The notes under the pieces are model-generated. The model saw only the letters and a program-made list of their open reading frames with translations. It was not told the DNA's origin and made no database searches. DNA of 64,000 bases from Gonocerus acuteangulatus (lineage: Eukaryota > Arthropoda > Insecta > Hemiptera > Coreidae): contig OX328123.1 in the NCBI GenBank assembly GCA_946811695.1, positions 39,094,054 through 39,158,053 of the forward strand, given 5' to 3'. A program made the translations under genes and the position numbers. Positions within the stretch are counted from its first letter, which is position 1, and every line of letters begins with the position of its first letter. Shown in pieces: positions 45,865 through 58,904 of this stretch.

Positions 45865-46652
45865 ATCCGACTCGCAGGAACTGCATCATCTTAGCGCGGT
45901 TCCGTTCTTATCTCTAGACTCATTTAAAATGATTAAAATAGAAGCTGTTATTATATTGGGTCCGCATTTCTAGAAAGCATGAAGATTAGATAGTTAGCCG
46001 TCGAGGTGATAAGTAAAGATGGAATGGTTGGGATTCGGCTAAAGAAACCTCAATACGATTTTTGTTAAAAAAAATCTATATTTAGGACGTTTCGGCTACT
46101 CATTGGTAGCCTTCGTCAGCATAGAAAGTGCCGGGAGGCAGAGGAGGACCAAAGTTGACAGTTCCATCTTTACTTTCAAGAAAGGTCTTATTTACGATCT
46201 TACCTGGATAGGCCAACCCGCCCTAGGAAGGACCCCGCTAGGCAGTTGAAAAGCTACATCTTGGAAATCCATATCTCTAAGATTAAATTGTTTTTCTTAT
46301 TTTTCTTAACCTGATTTATTATCAAATACATTAACCAACTATAAGCAGTTAAAAAATAACAAGAAATAAAACAGACAAAAAGAACCATTGGAATAAACGA
46401 AATCAATTAATTTAAAGCTTTAAGCACTTTTTTCTCCGATTGACATCGCCTAATTAAAACTTTCTTCTGAACCTTTTTTGTAGAGCATTTAGTAAGCTTC
46501 CGAATGGTAACCTTCCGCTTCACAAGATTGTCAACGGTTTTCGAGATACTAACGAAATTATACAATTATACAAGCACTTCCGGATTGCCTCCTAAGGTCA
46601 TCCTTATAAGCAGGTTTCATCCCAATTGATGGAAAGAGGAAACGCGCTAAAA
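45865..46652 (+). mobile_element. HINE-like copy with internal deletion
   Basis: It starts ATCCGACTCGCAGGAACTGC and TTAGCGCGGTTCCG. Its first 560 bp match 47283-47845 at about 95% by eye. It then jumps from ACGAAATTATAC directly to GCACTTCCGGATTG and a decayed hairpin ending AACGCGCTAA. The TA array and about 600 bp of the centre are missing. Confidence 0.8.
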
Positions 46653-47282
46653 AAGTTACATAAATTAAAACGAAAACCCATCAGGGCAAGGGAATAAAAG
46701 AAAGGCACTTTTTTTCTGCTGACCAGTTTTATACTATGAAAAGCCATGTAAATCCTATTCATGTTCAGGTCGAGAAGTTAAACGGTTAAAGCTTAACGTT
46801 TGAATGGAACTTAACTAATGTACCATTCTTGTAAATTTAATGCGAAATACATATAATTTAATTAAAGACATTTCTTAAAACCCAACTTTCTACCTACAGT
46901 ATGTATTTACATATTGGCCTAGGATGGGCATGGCGAGAAGGGCAATGGCCGAGCTTCTTCCTCATTATTCTTGGGGCGTGCTCTGCCATCGTCGGACTTG
47001 AGAATCATCCTTTATCAATCCAACGCATTAGTAGTCCAGCAAGCAAACTTCATAATACACTTATGTATATTTCAGCAAGGCATGTCTTTTAGTGGATATT
47101 AACTAATTATCTAGAAACAGGTTGTAGCAAACACTATCGGGGTCCCCCTTTCCTAGGCTGTTTATCCCGACACGCACAGAGGCGCCAAATGGCCAAATAT
47201 CGAAACAGAGTCAATCTACCTTGAACGAATGATCCCATCGAAATGTCGTTGGGCTCATTTCATTAGGAATGAAAAATAAAAA
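46653..47282. other. No recognisable feature
   Basis: Nothing assigned between the two adjacent family copies. Confidence 0.5.
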
Positions 47283-48439
47283 GTCCGACTCGCAGGAACT
47301 GCATCATCTTAGCGCGGTTCCGTTCTTATCTGTAGACTCATTTAAAATGATTAAAATAGAAGCTGTTATTATTTTGGGTCCACATTTCTAGAAAGCATGA
47401 AGATTAGATAGTTAGCCGTCGAGGTGATAAGTAAAGATGGAATCGTTGGGATTCGGCTAAAGAAACCTCAATACGATTTTTGTTAAAAAATCTATATTTA
47501 GGACGTTTCAGCTACTCATTGGTAGCCTTCGTCAGCATTGAAAGTGCCGGGAGCCAGAGGAGGACCAAAGTTGACAGTTCCATCTTTACTTCCAAGAAAG
47601 GTCTTATTTACGATCTTACCTGGATAGGCCAACCCGCCCTAGGAAGGACCCCGCTAGGCAGTTGAAAAGCTATATCTCCATATAGTCCATATCTCTAAGA
47701 TTAAATTGTTTTTCTTATTTTTCTTAACCTGATTTATTATCAAATACATTATCCAACTATAAGCAATTAAAAAATAACAAGGAATAAAAAACAGACAAAA
47801 AGAACAGTTCGAATAAGCGAAATCAATTACTTTAAAGATTTAGGCTCTTATTTCTCCGATTGACATCGTCTAATCAAACCTTTCATAATAACCTTTTTTG
47901 TAGAGCATTTCGTAAGCTTTCTAATGGTATTCTTCCGTTTACCAAGATTCTCAACCTTTTTCGAGATATTAATGAAAGTATACAAAGTTACCAAAACTTT
48001 TTATGTCTGTTAATAAAATATTTTATTCTAACCCTTCCTTAACTCCAAACGTAACCAAAATTTCAACATATTAGTTTTGATGAATTCAGAACATGAAGAA
48101 AATGTTTCAACTGAATCCCATGATTCTAAGTACCCAAACCAAAAACGGTATTCAAAAACTATTTTTCCAATTTTTTCAAAAACGGTTAAAGATATCGCCT
48201 TGAAAATGGTTTCATTCGTTTTCCTAGCCCAAGAAGCCTATAAAACGAGTACTTACAAGCTTATAAACTCAAAAACGTAAGCGTTACGATTTTTTTTGCG
48301 CGAATTTCGCCCCAAACGCCATCTTCCAGTGGGCGGATTCTGCTGGTTAACGAACTTGACCTTTCAAATTGGACGACGGATTTTTGTACCAAATTTCATC
48401 AAAATCGGACCATCAGGGAAGCCAGAAATGAGCGAACAG

Positions 48440-48518
<79 letters not shown>

Positions 48519-48683
48519 TATACATATATATATATATATATATACAAATTTTAACCACCGTTATTTTCGGTCTCTAGAGGTTCTGAAACGCGAAATTTTC
48601 TAGTCGGCACTTCCGGATTGTTTCATTGTATCAACCCTATAAGCGGGGTTCCTCCCTACGGGGGAGGGAGGAACCGCGCTAAA
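47283..48683 (+). mobile_element. HINE-like repeat, reference full-length copy
   Basis: It starts GTCCGACTCGCAGGAACTGC after AAAAA. The 5' hairpin is GGAAC...GTTCC, containing TTAGCGCGGTTCC. The body includes CTAGGAAGGACCCCGCTAGG, (TA)n at 48443-48543, and a 3' hairpin GGTTCCTCCCT...AGGGAGGAACC (48647-48675), then GCG CTAA and an A run. The 13-bp TTAGCGCGGTTCC near the start and GGAACCGCGCTAA at the end are exact inverted repeats. Length 1401 bp. No ORF is meaningful. A CTRR-type end after a hairpin and insertion at A/T runs fit Helentron-derived elements. Confidence 0.8.
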
Positions 48684-49095
48684 AAATGCACTGGAAAAAT
48701 ATATATGAAGCAGTTCATCTCAGTACTTCCAGTTTGAAATAAGGGCTCGAAAATACCTCGTTCAAATCCCGCTATGTTGATTTATTTGTGTTTTTTTGAG
48801 TGGCTTTCACATCCGTCCACGATACCATAAGGGGCAGTTGAACGAGACCGAATAGGAAATTACCTATTATTATTATTTTAAACGTTTTAGTTGGGGCTAT
48901 TGGGGGAAATCGCCCAATACGATATAATACGAATATTTGACGTAAATTACAATAAGTACCCCAAGGGCAAGAAAGGGCAAATTAAACTATAGCAATATAT
49001 CCTCTGAGAAATTCCGGTCCTAGAACAATTGACGATACCTTAAGCTGGGATAAGCCATGTATTATAATCTTCTAATTTTATATTTTCTTTTTTGT
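48684..49095. other. No recognisable feature
   Basis: Nothing assigned. Confidence 0.5.
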
Positions 49096-49099
49096 AAAG

Positions 49100-49192
49100 A
49101 AAAGCCACCACCCCTAGTCGGAATCGAGCCCACGACCCTTGGCACGGAGTGTTAAGTGCTCACGCTTTAAACTCACGGCCACCGGGCCGCCT
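49100..49192 (-). mobile_element. tRNA-derived SINE, family 2, copy 2
   Basis: Same head and tail as 9654-9748 on the minus strand, with B box GGGCTCGATTCC, GTGAGCACTTAACACTC shared exactly, and ending GGTGGTGGCTTTTC. The unpaired acceptor ends argue against a functional tRNA. Confidence 0.7.
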
Positions 49193-49791
49193 CAGCATTA
49201 AAAAAAAAAGAAAAAAAAAGTTGTTTGGAACAAGTGATAGGGTTTCTCTCTTTGACTATTAAACTGCGGAAATGGACATTAAGCCGAAAACTTAGCGACA
49301 CAAAATTTTCTTTCATTGTTGCGAGTAGCTAGTAGGATGAAAGGAGTAATCTGCTTGCAGAACTCTCATAATTAAGTTAAAGTCGCCCATCCATGTTTGC
49401 TGTTACAAAGTACATTGGGGACGGTTTATCGACTTTTTGGGGTTTAGTTCCATCCCATTCATCCAGCTTGGCTGTAGGTACCAATAAAAGTTCCCATTAT
49501 TCGTTGGAAATAATACTCTACTTCCCTAAGCCAAGTAATAACCTCTAAATATTCTGGTTGTGAACTTTGGGTCGAATCTTTTGGGAGATAAATTGATCTT
49601 TTGCAACGTCGATGGTTTAAGTTCTTAATACTCCGTGGATATTTAAAAGTCGTGATAATCCGTTGCCAATGTCAAATGAAGCACAGTAAACGAAATAAAT
49701 ACAAATTATGCTGATACTTCGTCTCTTCAAACCACATTTTTTTTTTTTTAAACAATAAAGCGTTTATTAACATCTGCATCAAACCACATTA

Positions 49792-49828
<37 letters not shown>

Positions 49829-50856
49829 GCTTAGTTCAGTCACGTATGAGAATTTAAAGGCCTCTTTACCGGATGTATATCGCATTTTTGTTTTAGTTCA
49901 AATCATAGTCATTCCTTATATGTTGGTGCTTATATATGGAAATCTTAAATAAACTTAACAAGGTATGATTTTCTATTTAAGGCGAATTATATAATTACTA
50001 TAATATATGTGACAAAGTATATAAGTAGGTATGTAAAATAATTATTATTAAATTCACTTAAGTTACTTTTGACGTTACTTTCCGTACTGAGCAGTGCTCT
50101 AAGATATATTTATATTTCAAATGTTGGAATTTTGTCCGGATAGGGTATAGTATTTATTTTGTCTAGATGCCATCGAAATTTTAGAACGACATGAAATTGA
50201 CGACGTATCTTGTCTAATATAATTGCTGTTAGTATTATTGGTCATGTTCATCTCTATAAATTCATTTGAAGAGCATTTCAAAGTTCCTTTATTCGCACTA
50301 AGTGATTATCACAGAAATAAAAAAAAAATTGGCCTGACAAAGAAATACATTACTTCTACCTCTATGCCTGAAGATGAAACATCGTGTGCGCGTGAGTTAG
50401 AAGAAAGAGATATTAGTAAAACAATAGGCCATTGTCAGGTGCTAAAGCTCCATTACGTACATTGCTTCCGTCTTCTGTTCCACTTCAACCACTGCCACCT
50501 TCATATTTCAAGAATTAGGATATTCTTTTTTTACAATTATTCAATAAATAATTAATTATACCGATTATTTTTTCGAACCGTCACTCCTAATAAACAGACT
50601 TTTTTTCATTCTATAAAACATTTTATATTTCTAAATAAAAAGTGTTTCGTTGAAAGGAGTTTAAAGATGCGGCCATTAAGGGTAGATTTTATGATTTGGC
50701 CCGAGAGAAACCGCCCCCCCTCCGGCTTTCTTCGTGCATCCTTGGTGGTTGTCAAGGGTAGGAGGGGAAACCGGAGAAATACAGCAGCATGGATAGGAGC
50801 AACGCCGCTGGAGGGAGAATCCGTATCACAAACCAAATACATACACACACACATGT

Positions 50857-50870
<14 letters not shown>
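49193..50870. other. No recognisable gene
   Basis: A-runs at 49201-49219 and 49795-49824. The ORFs at 50223 (110 codons) and 50667 show no known motif and lack splice or repeat support. Confidence 0.5.

Positions 50871-50918
<48 letters not shown>
50871..50918. repeat. (TA)n microsatellite
   Basis: About 24 TA units flanked by ACACACA on both sides. The long minus-strand ORF over it (50606-51190) is not considered a gene. Confidence 0.9.
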
Positions 50919-50925
<7 letters not shown>

Positions 50926-51009
50926 CACAGCTTAGAAGATGGCAACACCATTTCATAAACATCCATTCAAACATCCCGTCACTAGAAATATTATCAAGGA
51001 TGTTAAGAA

Positions 51010-51050
51010 AACTCGCTAAGAGAACGTACTTCCTGAAGGGCGGACTTAAA
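51010..51050 (-). mobile_element. HINE-like terminal relic
   Basis: CTCGCTAAGAGAACG, CTTCCTGAAGGGCGGACTTA parallels the family end CGCGCTAAGATGACG, GTTCCTGCGAGTCGGACTTT with many changes. Very old copy end. Confidence 0.4.
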
Positions 51051-51354
51051 AAAAAAAAGTAGTTTTTTAAACTTACTATTGAGTATAAGATTCTCTGGAT
51101 ATACAAAGCATACTGGCTGGTAGATGTTTGCTGGTGAAAGTGTCCCGAGGACAAACACAGGTCAATGTCGTTACATAGTTCCCTGCTCATTTTCTATCAG
51201 TCTTGCATTATCTTTGTTTTGTTCATTATTTGTCTTAGGTAATCTCTTGTAATCGAGAAAAATTTTTCTGCCACGTGAGCAAAAAATATTACAGTGTTTT
51301 GATATAGTTTTTGATAGTGTTTTGTGTTTACAGTATTACAGAGAGAACACGTAT

Positions 51355-51700
51355 GTTTCACACATATGTGAAACGTAAGTTTCACATAACTGTATGTTTG
51401 GGGAACTCATTCATTTCCTAGCAGAGCAGTAGATTATTATAATATGATAATCTACTGACCTGCTTCTAAAATACACATATTATGTGTACTTTCAAGTAGT
51501 GAGGAATGTAAGTACTTGTTAAACCGACCCTCTCTTTATATATGCTTTTCAGTAAGGCATGTGTCATACTTCCTTCATTTGGATCATCAGAGGTTCATGT
51601 CCTATGCGTGAATGATGGCCGATTCTTAGCCTCCCAAGAACTACTTCTCCATAGCTTAGGTTCCTGTACGATGATTTAAATCGTCGTTATAGGAACCTAA
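51355..51700. repeat. Cluster of four short palindromes
   Basis: GTTTCACA/TGTGAAAC (51355-51374), CAGTAGATTAT/ATAATCTACTG (51428-51457), TACACATA/TATGTGTA (51472-51488), and TTAGGTTCCT/AGGAACCTAA (51656-51700), which encloses a near-palindrome ACGATGATTTAAATCGTCGT. All arms are exact. No gene is nearby. Confidence 0.85.
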
Positions 51701-51754
51701 ATTCAAAAGTATTTAGGTGACATACTTTCTCAAGGAAGGGCTCTCACTAAAAAA

Positions 51755-52965
51755 AAGTCCGACTCACAGGAACTGCATCATCTCGAAGAAATGGAATAGA
51801 TTAGCATCACAAATCACAGGAAACTGACAGTAGCCAACTTACACAGAAGCGGATAATTCTTAATCTGTATAAGTCAATACAATTATGTACTGAAAACGTA
51901 CTTACTCCTTGACTACTGCTGAGAAGGCTCTATTCTAAACAACCAAAAATTCGTTGTCATTTTAAGTATCTTGTTTTACTAGCAAATTCGTTTTACTTTT
52001 ATAATCAACTGTAAATATGTGCTTCATGGCGAATAAAATTCCATTCTGTCGTGGGTTAAATATTTCTATAAAATAAGAAATAACGATTAGAGGCTATGAG
52101 GAAGGTTATATAGATAGGAGAATTCAAAACAAACTACGTCATCATGATTAGCCACTGCCATCATGATTACCACAGCCACTCCAAACTTATTACCAATACC
52201 TTTCACCGTTTGTTAGCTTATTTTACTACAATACTAATTTTACTGATAAATGCAATTTAAAACAAGAAACAACCAATTAAAAAGTGAGATAAACAAAAAG
52301 AAAAACCCTTTCAAAACAACAAAACAAACACTTTTTAAGTTTTAAGCGCTTATATCTCTGATTGACGTTGCCCTATCGAATATTGCTTCAGAACCTTTTT
52401 TTTAGAGAATTTAGTAAGCATTCGAATGGTTACCATCCACTTACCACGATTTCCCAACCGTTATCGAGATATTTACGAAAAATGTATGAAGATCCAAAAA
52501 CTTTTCATGTCTATTAATAAAATAATTTTTTTCGCATACTTCCTTGACTCCAAATATAACCAAAATTTAAACATCTTAGTTGGGATTAATTTCCAAGATA
52601 TAGAAAATATTTCAATTGAATCCCGCGATACTAAGTACTCACAAAAAAATAATGACTTACAAAAACATTGATTCCACTTTTCTCAGAAACGGTTACAGAT
52701 ATCGCCTTAAAAATGGTTTCATTCGTTTTCTTATGTTAAGGAACGTATAAAACAAGTACCTGCAAGCATATAAACTCAAAAACGTAAGCGTTACGATTTT
52801 TTTTTTTTGCACGAATTCGCCCCAAACACTACCTTCCCGTGGGCGGATTCTGCTGGTTAACGAACTTGACCTTTCAAATTAGAAGACAGATTTTTGTACC
52901 AAATTTGATCAAAATCGGGCCATTTTTGAGCTTGCTAGAGCGTTAACAGACGAGCATATATATAA

Positions 52966-53030
<65 letters not shown>

Positions 53031-53172
53031 CACAAATTTGGACCACCTATATTTTCGTGATCTATAGGGTCTGAAACGTGAATGTTTCTAGTCGGCACTT
53101 CCGGATTGCGTCGTGAGGTCAACCTCATAAGCGGGTTCTGCCTATGGAGATAGGGAGTAACCGCGATAAAAA
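51755..53172 (+). mobile_element. HINE-like variant, diverged copy 2
   Basis: It starts AAGTCCGACTCACAGGAACT at 51755. 51783-52066 is the reverse of the variant body at 14740-15062. Family sequence follows: GATTGACGTTGCC (52360), TAAACTCAAAAACGTAAGCG (52781), (TA)n at 52957-53026, CTTCCGGATTGCGTCGTG, and a decayed end AGTAACCGCGATAAAA. It is more diverged than the 47283 copy. Confidence 0.65.
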
Positions 53173-54540
53173 AGGAGACAAAAAAAGATTTTTGTAGGAA
53201 AACAAAAAAAAAAATTGTAAAAAGTTTTTTCGAAATATTATTATTAGTGAATGTATTTCTAGCAATAGATTTTCTCCCTAATTCTTCTAAATTCTACTGA
53301 CAGACATATGAATAAAAGAAGGAAAAGTGGAGCTACAGAAACCAACTCTTAGTGTTAACTATACATGACACATTAGTACTTGAAAGATTCTGCCGTGCTT
53401 CTTTGTAAACCTTGTGCTTAGGTCCCCGCTGCTGAGTAGGGTGACTAACCTACCGCTTTCCATTTGTGTGAGGTAGCGGACTGACAGGTTATTGGTTGTC
53501 CTAGCAACGGTACAAGTCGTTAACAGCGCGTGCGTGATTACAGCCTGGAGGCCAGACCAGGTCACTTATTGAAGAGGCCTCTCGTTGAAGACTCGTGATA
53601 AATCATGGCTGTCGGTTATGCCGCAATTTTGACATCGCAATGCCTTCACGTGGAAGCACGAATGGAATCTTTTCCCTCGCACATCATTATCTTTTCTCTT
53701 AGTTATTTTTATTGCATCTTCCCACTTTTTTTCGCACAATCTTATGATGATCTTTATTTTCTGAACTTACATATATCGTCCCTCCATGTCAATCTATCGA
53801 ATATGAAAAATCTCGTTTTTCAAATTTGACACTTTACTCTTGCATTGTGGACGATATGGCTTGTGGCTTTTCGAAGCTCTAGCCTCTTCAGAATTGCTGG
53901 AAATGGCTTAAATAAAATATGACCATTTTTCAATATATTACTTTATCAATGAATCGAATATGTTCCTTTGCTAGTTTGCTCCTAATCGTCATACTTTTGT
54001 GAACAAAAACAGATTTGGCAAACTAACGAGAATGGTATGCTCGTATCTTTGTTTAGTAGATATCACTAATACTATAGAATTAGTACAATGCATAATGTCG
54101 AATGCGTCACATTCATTAGTTTGAATATATTTACACAGTTAGTCTATCGGAATCAGCAAACTATCGAAAATACCACATTCGACAATTTGAAACGGCTATC
54201 CAAGAAAAATCACTTATTAGCACCAAGTTGCAACCTCGCGAATACGATTTTTTCATAATTAAAAAACAGTTAACAGTTTCTTCATAATTTCACCTTAAAT
54301 AATTAACAATATTTATAGGACAAATATGTAAAACTGTCTTTTTGTGAAGGCGCTGATTTTGGAATCACTATTAAAGCTTTATCTAGCTCTCTTGAAAAGT
54401 ACTGATTTTCATATTCGATAGTTTGACATTGTAGGGACGATATGTTCTCACATGATTGAGTTCGCAGTATTGTTTCCCTCGGGAAAATCGGGCAAATTAA
54501 TTTGGACTTCAGTTAAAAACTATATCCCCTTTAGTTCCAT
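53173..54540. other. No recognisable gene
   Basis: ORFs of 68-74 codons at 53359 and 53605 have no motif. Nothing repeats elsewhere in the window. Confidence 0.5.
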
Positions 54541-55676
54541 TGCGCAAGCGTGAACGCTCGAAGGACAATTCCCTTCACTCTCCCTTCTGTTCGGCCATTT
54601 GCAAAGCCGTTTAATGAGCTACACTTTACGAGAAACACTATAAAAATTGAATGCGTCTTGTTAGAACCAGTAAAGTTCTGAACAACCTCTGAGAGGTCAG
54701 GCAAGGAGGATAGTGTTCAACGTTTATCAATAGCAGTCCAGTCAACGAACAGATATAGATGGAAATTTTTGGAACACAATTTTTGACTTCATAACTTTGT
54801 TTGGGCTGGATAGGAGGTAAACATATCAAAAGTCCTCGCCCGCAGCCTTTGTGCCGGGGGGAGGGGGGTTTAGAAGGTCCCATTTTTCGGGTTTTCACTT
54901 ATATCTCGGAAACCCTCCGTCCTAGTGACATGAATATTCTATAACAAATGAAAGCTGATTAAATGTCCTACAAGTTGTATTCTATAAAGTTTTTCGAGAT
55001 ATCTTTAGGTTTCGAAATATCCGCTCTTGAAAGTCGGTCATTTTTGGGGAAAACACTTTCGCCGCATATTTTTTCCCCTTTTTGACGGGATAACTCTTCA
55101 ACGATGAACCCAAAAAATAAATAACGGTTATAGGGTTGTAGAGTATTGCATTCCTTTCAATAATATATATTACTTTGCTATTTTATGTATTTTCCTTCAA
55201 ACGTAAATACAGTTTCAGTGTTCATCGTGAAATCTGAAATTTAGCGACTAATAGTCCAGGTAACTAAGATTTATAGATGGAAATATTTGGAACACAATTT
55301 TTGAGTTCATAACTTTGTTTCGGCTAGTTAGGAGGTCAACGTATCAAAAGTCCTCGCCCATAGTCTTTGAGCCGGGGGGGAGGGGCCCATTTTTCGGGTT
55401 TTCACTTACATCTCGGAAACCGTGGGTCCTAGCGACATGACCATTCTATAACAAATGAAAGCTGATTCAATTTCCTACAAGTTCTATTCCATAAAGTTTT
55501 TCGAGATATCTTTAGTTTTTGAAATATCCGCTCTTGAAAGTCTCTCATTTTAGGAAAAAACACACATTTTTATATTCTCGACTCGATATCTCTTCAACGA
55601 TTAACCCAAAAAATAAATGTCGGCTATAGGATTGTAGAGCATTCTATTCGCTTCAATAATATATATTACTTTACTA
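54541..55676 (+). repeat. Repeat unit, left half of a large inverted duplication, internally tandem
   Basis: 54541-54640 pairs in reverse with about 62086-62170 (CTTCACTCTCCCTTCTGTTC). 54725-55210 pairs in reverse with 60330-60800 (TCATTTGTTATAGAAT-type, AAACCCGAAAAATGGGACC). Within the left half, 54750-55210 is repeated at 55270-55676 (AACACAATTTTTGA, GTCCTCGCCC, TTTTTCGAGATATCTTTAG). The family is unclassified; the motif CTCGGAAACC followed by a GTCCTAG-type block recurs in each unit. Non-coding. Confidence 0.7.
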
Positions 55677-55834
55677 TTTTAGCGCGGTTCCTCCCTCCCC
55701 CATAGGGAGGAACCCCGCTTATAAGGTTGATACAATGAAAAAATCCGGACGTGCCGACAAGAAAATTTCGCGTTTCAGAACCCCTAGAGACCGAAAATAA
55801 CGGTGGTTCAAATTTGTATATATATATATGTATA

Positions 55835-55903
<69 letters not shown>

Positions 55904-56632
55904 CTGTTCGCTCATTTCTGGCTTCCCTGATGGTCCGATTTTGATGAAATTTGGTCCAAAAATCCGTCGTACAATTTGAAAGGTCAAGTTCGTTAACCAG
56001 CAAAATCCGCCCACTGGAAGATGGAGTTTGGGGCGAAATTCGCGCAGAAAAAATCGTAACGCTTACGTTTTTGAGTTCATAAGCTTGTAAGTACTCTTTT
56101 TATAGGCTCCTTGGGCTAGGAAAACGAATGAAACCATTTTCAAGGCGATAGCTTTAACCGTTTTCGAGAAAATTGGAAAAATAGTTTTTGAATACCGTTT
56201 TTAATTTGGGTACATAGAATCATGGGATTCAGTTGAAACATTTTCTGCATGTTCTACTTTCATTAAAACTAATATGTTGAAATTTTGGTTACGTTTGGAG
56301 TTAAGGAAGGGTTAGAATAAAATATTTTATTAACAGACATAAAAAGTTTTGGTAACTTTGTATATTTTCCTTAATATCTCGAAAAAGGTTAAGAATTTGG
56401 TAAACGAAAGAATACCATTAGAAAGCTTACTAAATGCTCTACAAAAAAGGTTCTGATGAAAGTTTTGATTAGGCGATGTCAATCGGAGAAATAAGTGCTT
56501 AAAACATTAAAGTAATTGATTTTGCTTATTCGAACTGTTCTTTTTGTCTGTTTTTATTCCTTGTTATTTTTTAATTGCTTATAGTTGGATAATGTATTTT
56601 ACAATAAAACAGATTAGGCAAAATAAGAAAAA
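55677..56632 (-). mobile_element. HINE-like outer copy, left segment
   Basis: It starts TTTTAGCGCGGTTCCTCCC and includes (TA)n at 55818-55899. It is interrupted at AATAAGAAAAA by the plus-oriented copy 56633-59428 and resumes at CAATTCATTG (59429-60047). Confidence 0.85.
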
Positions 56633-56670
56633 GTCCGACTCGCAGGAACTGCGTCATCTTAGCGCGGTTC

Positions 56671-56735
<65 letters not shown>

Positions 56736-57679
56736 GGCACATCTACATCTAGGTCATTAGCGCCGACATCCAGGGTGTAGCGAGGAATTTCACCAGCGAG
56801 CCGTGGGATGATAAAATTCCTGCCGGAGGTTGGGAATCGAACCCACCATCTCCCGCTTATGAATCCAAGGCGCTAGCCATTAGACCACGGGAGACCCCGG
56901 TTCCTGTTCTATCCCTATTCTCATTTGAAAAGCATAGAATAGAAACAGATAATATTTTCCTCGGCCTTTGTTCAAAGGGTTTTATGGCTTGCTATACCTG
57001 GGGTCAGGTCCGCAAGACCCTAGGATCCTCTTCTACCGATACTTCATTTCATACGTTTCAATGAATTGGAAAATATCAAATATTTTCACACATTCCTGTG
57101 TTCTTTTACTATAGTAATAATTCTACAGATAAAATCAATTAAAAAATAAAATAAAAAAAACAACAGCATGAAGGCAATTGAAAATATTCAAAAGACGTCA
57201 ACGAATCTTTTTCTCTTCGCAAGCTATATTTCTAACAATGAATTGTTTTTCTTATTTTGCCTAATCTGTTTTATTGTAAAATACATTATCCAACTATAAG
57301 CAATTAAAAAATAACAAGGAATAAAAACAGACAAAAAGAACAGTTCGAATAAGCAAAATCAATTACTTTAATGTTTTAAGCACTTATTTCTCCGATTGAC
57401 ATCGCCTAATCAAAACTTTCATCAGAACCTTTTTTGTAGAGCATTTAGTAAGCTTTCTAATGGTATTCTTTTGTTTACCAAATTCTTAACCTTTTTCGAG
57501 ATATTAAGGAAAATATACAAAGTTACCAAAACTTTTTATGTCTGTTAATAAAATATTTTATTCTAACCCTTTCTTAACTCCAAACGTAACCAAAATTTCA
57601 ACATATTAGTTTTAATGAAAGTAGAACATGCAGAAAATGTTTCAACTGAATCCCATGATTCTAAGTACCCAAACCAAAA
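56633..57679 (+). mobile_element. HINE-like middle copy, left segment
   Basis: It starts GTCCGACTCGCAGGAACTGC at 56633, carries the SINE 56675-56899 right after its GCGCGGTTCC, and is itself interrupted after CCCAAACCAAAA by the innermost copy. It resumes at CGGTACTCAAAAAC (58905) and ends at 59428. Confidence 0.85.
56675..56899 (-). mobile_element. tRNA-derived SINE, family 1, copy 3
   Basis: Minus strand: head GGGGTCTCCCGTGGTCTAAT, B box GGTTCGATTCCC, body as in copy 2 but with the tail variant GGCGCTAATGACCTAGATGT, then an A-run of about 59. GGTTCC flanks both sides. Confidence 0.85.
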
Positions 57680-58716
57680 GTCCGATTCGCAGGAACTGCG
57701 TCATCTTAGCGCGGTTCCGTTCTTATCTCTAGTGTTTATGAAGGCATAGAATAGAAACAGTTATTGCTTTGTTTAGATCGATAGCGAAACAGCTATCCAA
57801 ATGAAATCTCAAACAAACCAGTCTTGAAAGGTCTTGATTTACAATCTTACCTGTATGGGTCAGCTATACCATAAGTCGGGCAGAAAGGCCTCCGCTCAGA
57901 GGCATTTGGAAAGCCTTGGGATCTCTCTCTTTGAACGCTACATTTCTAACAATAAATTGATCTTCTTATTTTACTTAATCTGTTTTATTGTCAAATACAT
58001 TATCTGACTATAAGCAATTTAAAAATAACAAGGAATAAAAAACAGACAAAAAGAACACTTCGAATAAGCGAAATCAATTACTTTAAAGTTTTAAGCACTT
58101 ATTTCTCCGATTGACATCGCCTAATCAAAACTTTCATTAGAACCATTTTTATAGAGCATTTAGTGAGCTTTCTAATGGTCACCTTCCGTTCCCCAAGATT
58201 CTCAACCTTTTTCGAGATATTAAGGAAAGTATACAAAGTTACCAAAACTTTTCATGTCTGTTCATAAAATATTTTATTCTAACCCTTCCTTAACTCCAAA
58301 CGTAACATAACTTTCAACATATTAGTTTTAATGAAATTAGAACATGCAGATAATGTTTCAACTGAATCCCGTGATTCTAAGTACCCAAACCAAAAACGGA
58401 ATTCAAAAACTATTTTTCCAATTTTCTCGACAACGGTTAAAGCAATCGCCTTGAAAATGGTTTCATTCGTTTTTCTAGCCCAAGAAGCCTATAAAAAGAG
58501 TACTTACAAGCTTATAAACTCAAAAACGTAAGCGTTACGATTTTTTCTGCGCGAATTTCGCCCCAAACGCCATCTTCCAGTGGGCGGATTTTGCTGGTTA
58601 ACGAACTTGACCTTTCAAATTGGACGACAGATTTTTGTACTAAATTTCATCAAAATCGGACCATCAGGGAAGCCAGAAATGAGCGAACAGACAAATATAT
58701 ATATATATATAAATAA

Positions 58717-58767
<51 letters not shown>

Positions 58768-58904
58768 AATTTGAACCACCGTTATTTTCGGTCTCTAGGG
58801 GTTCTGAAACGCGAAATTTTCTAGTCGGCACTTCCGGATTGTTTCATTGTATCAACCCTATAAGCGGGGTTCCTCCCTATGGGGGAGGGAGGAACCGCGC
58901 TAAA
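57680..58904 (+). mobile_element. HINE-like innermost copy
   Basis: It starts GTCCGATTCGCAGGAACTGC, has (TA)n at 58695-58766, a hairpin GGTTCCTCCCTATGGGGGAGGGAGG-type end, and finishes CGCGCTAAAA. It splits the middle copy at a point where intact copies (48135) read CCAAAAACGG. It lacks the SINE. Confidence 0.85.

Noticed and set aside
48077..48280. Conserved small ORFs (65-67 codons) in the dominant family, also at 58331 and 30109
   Set aside because: The similarity between copies is repeat DNA similarity; frames are broken in other copies and the protein has no features.
50606..51190. 194-codon minus-strand ORF
   Set aside because: Includes a long (IY)n stretch from a TA array and no motif on either side.
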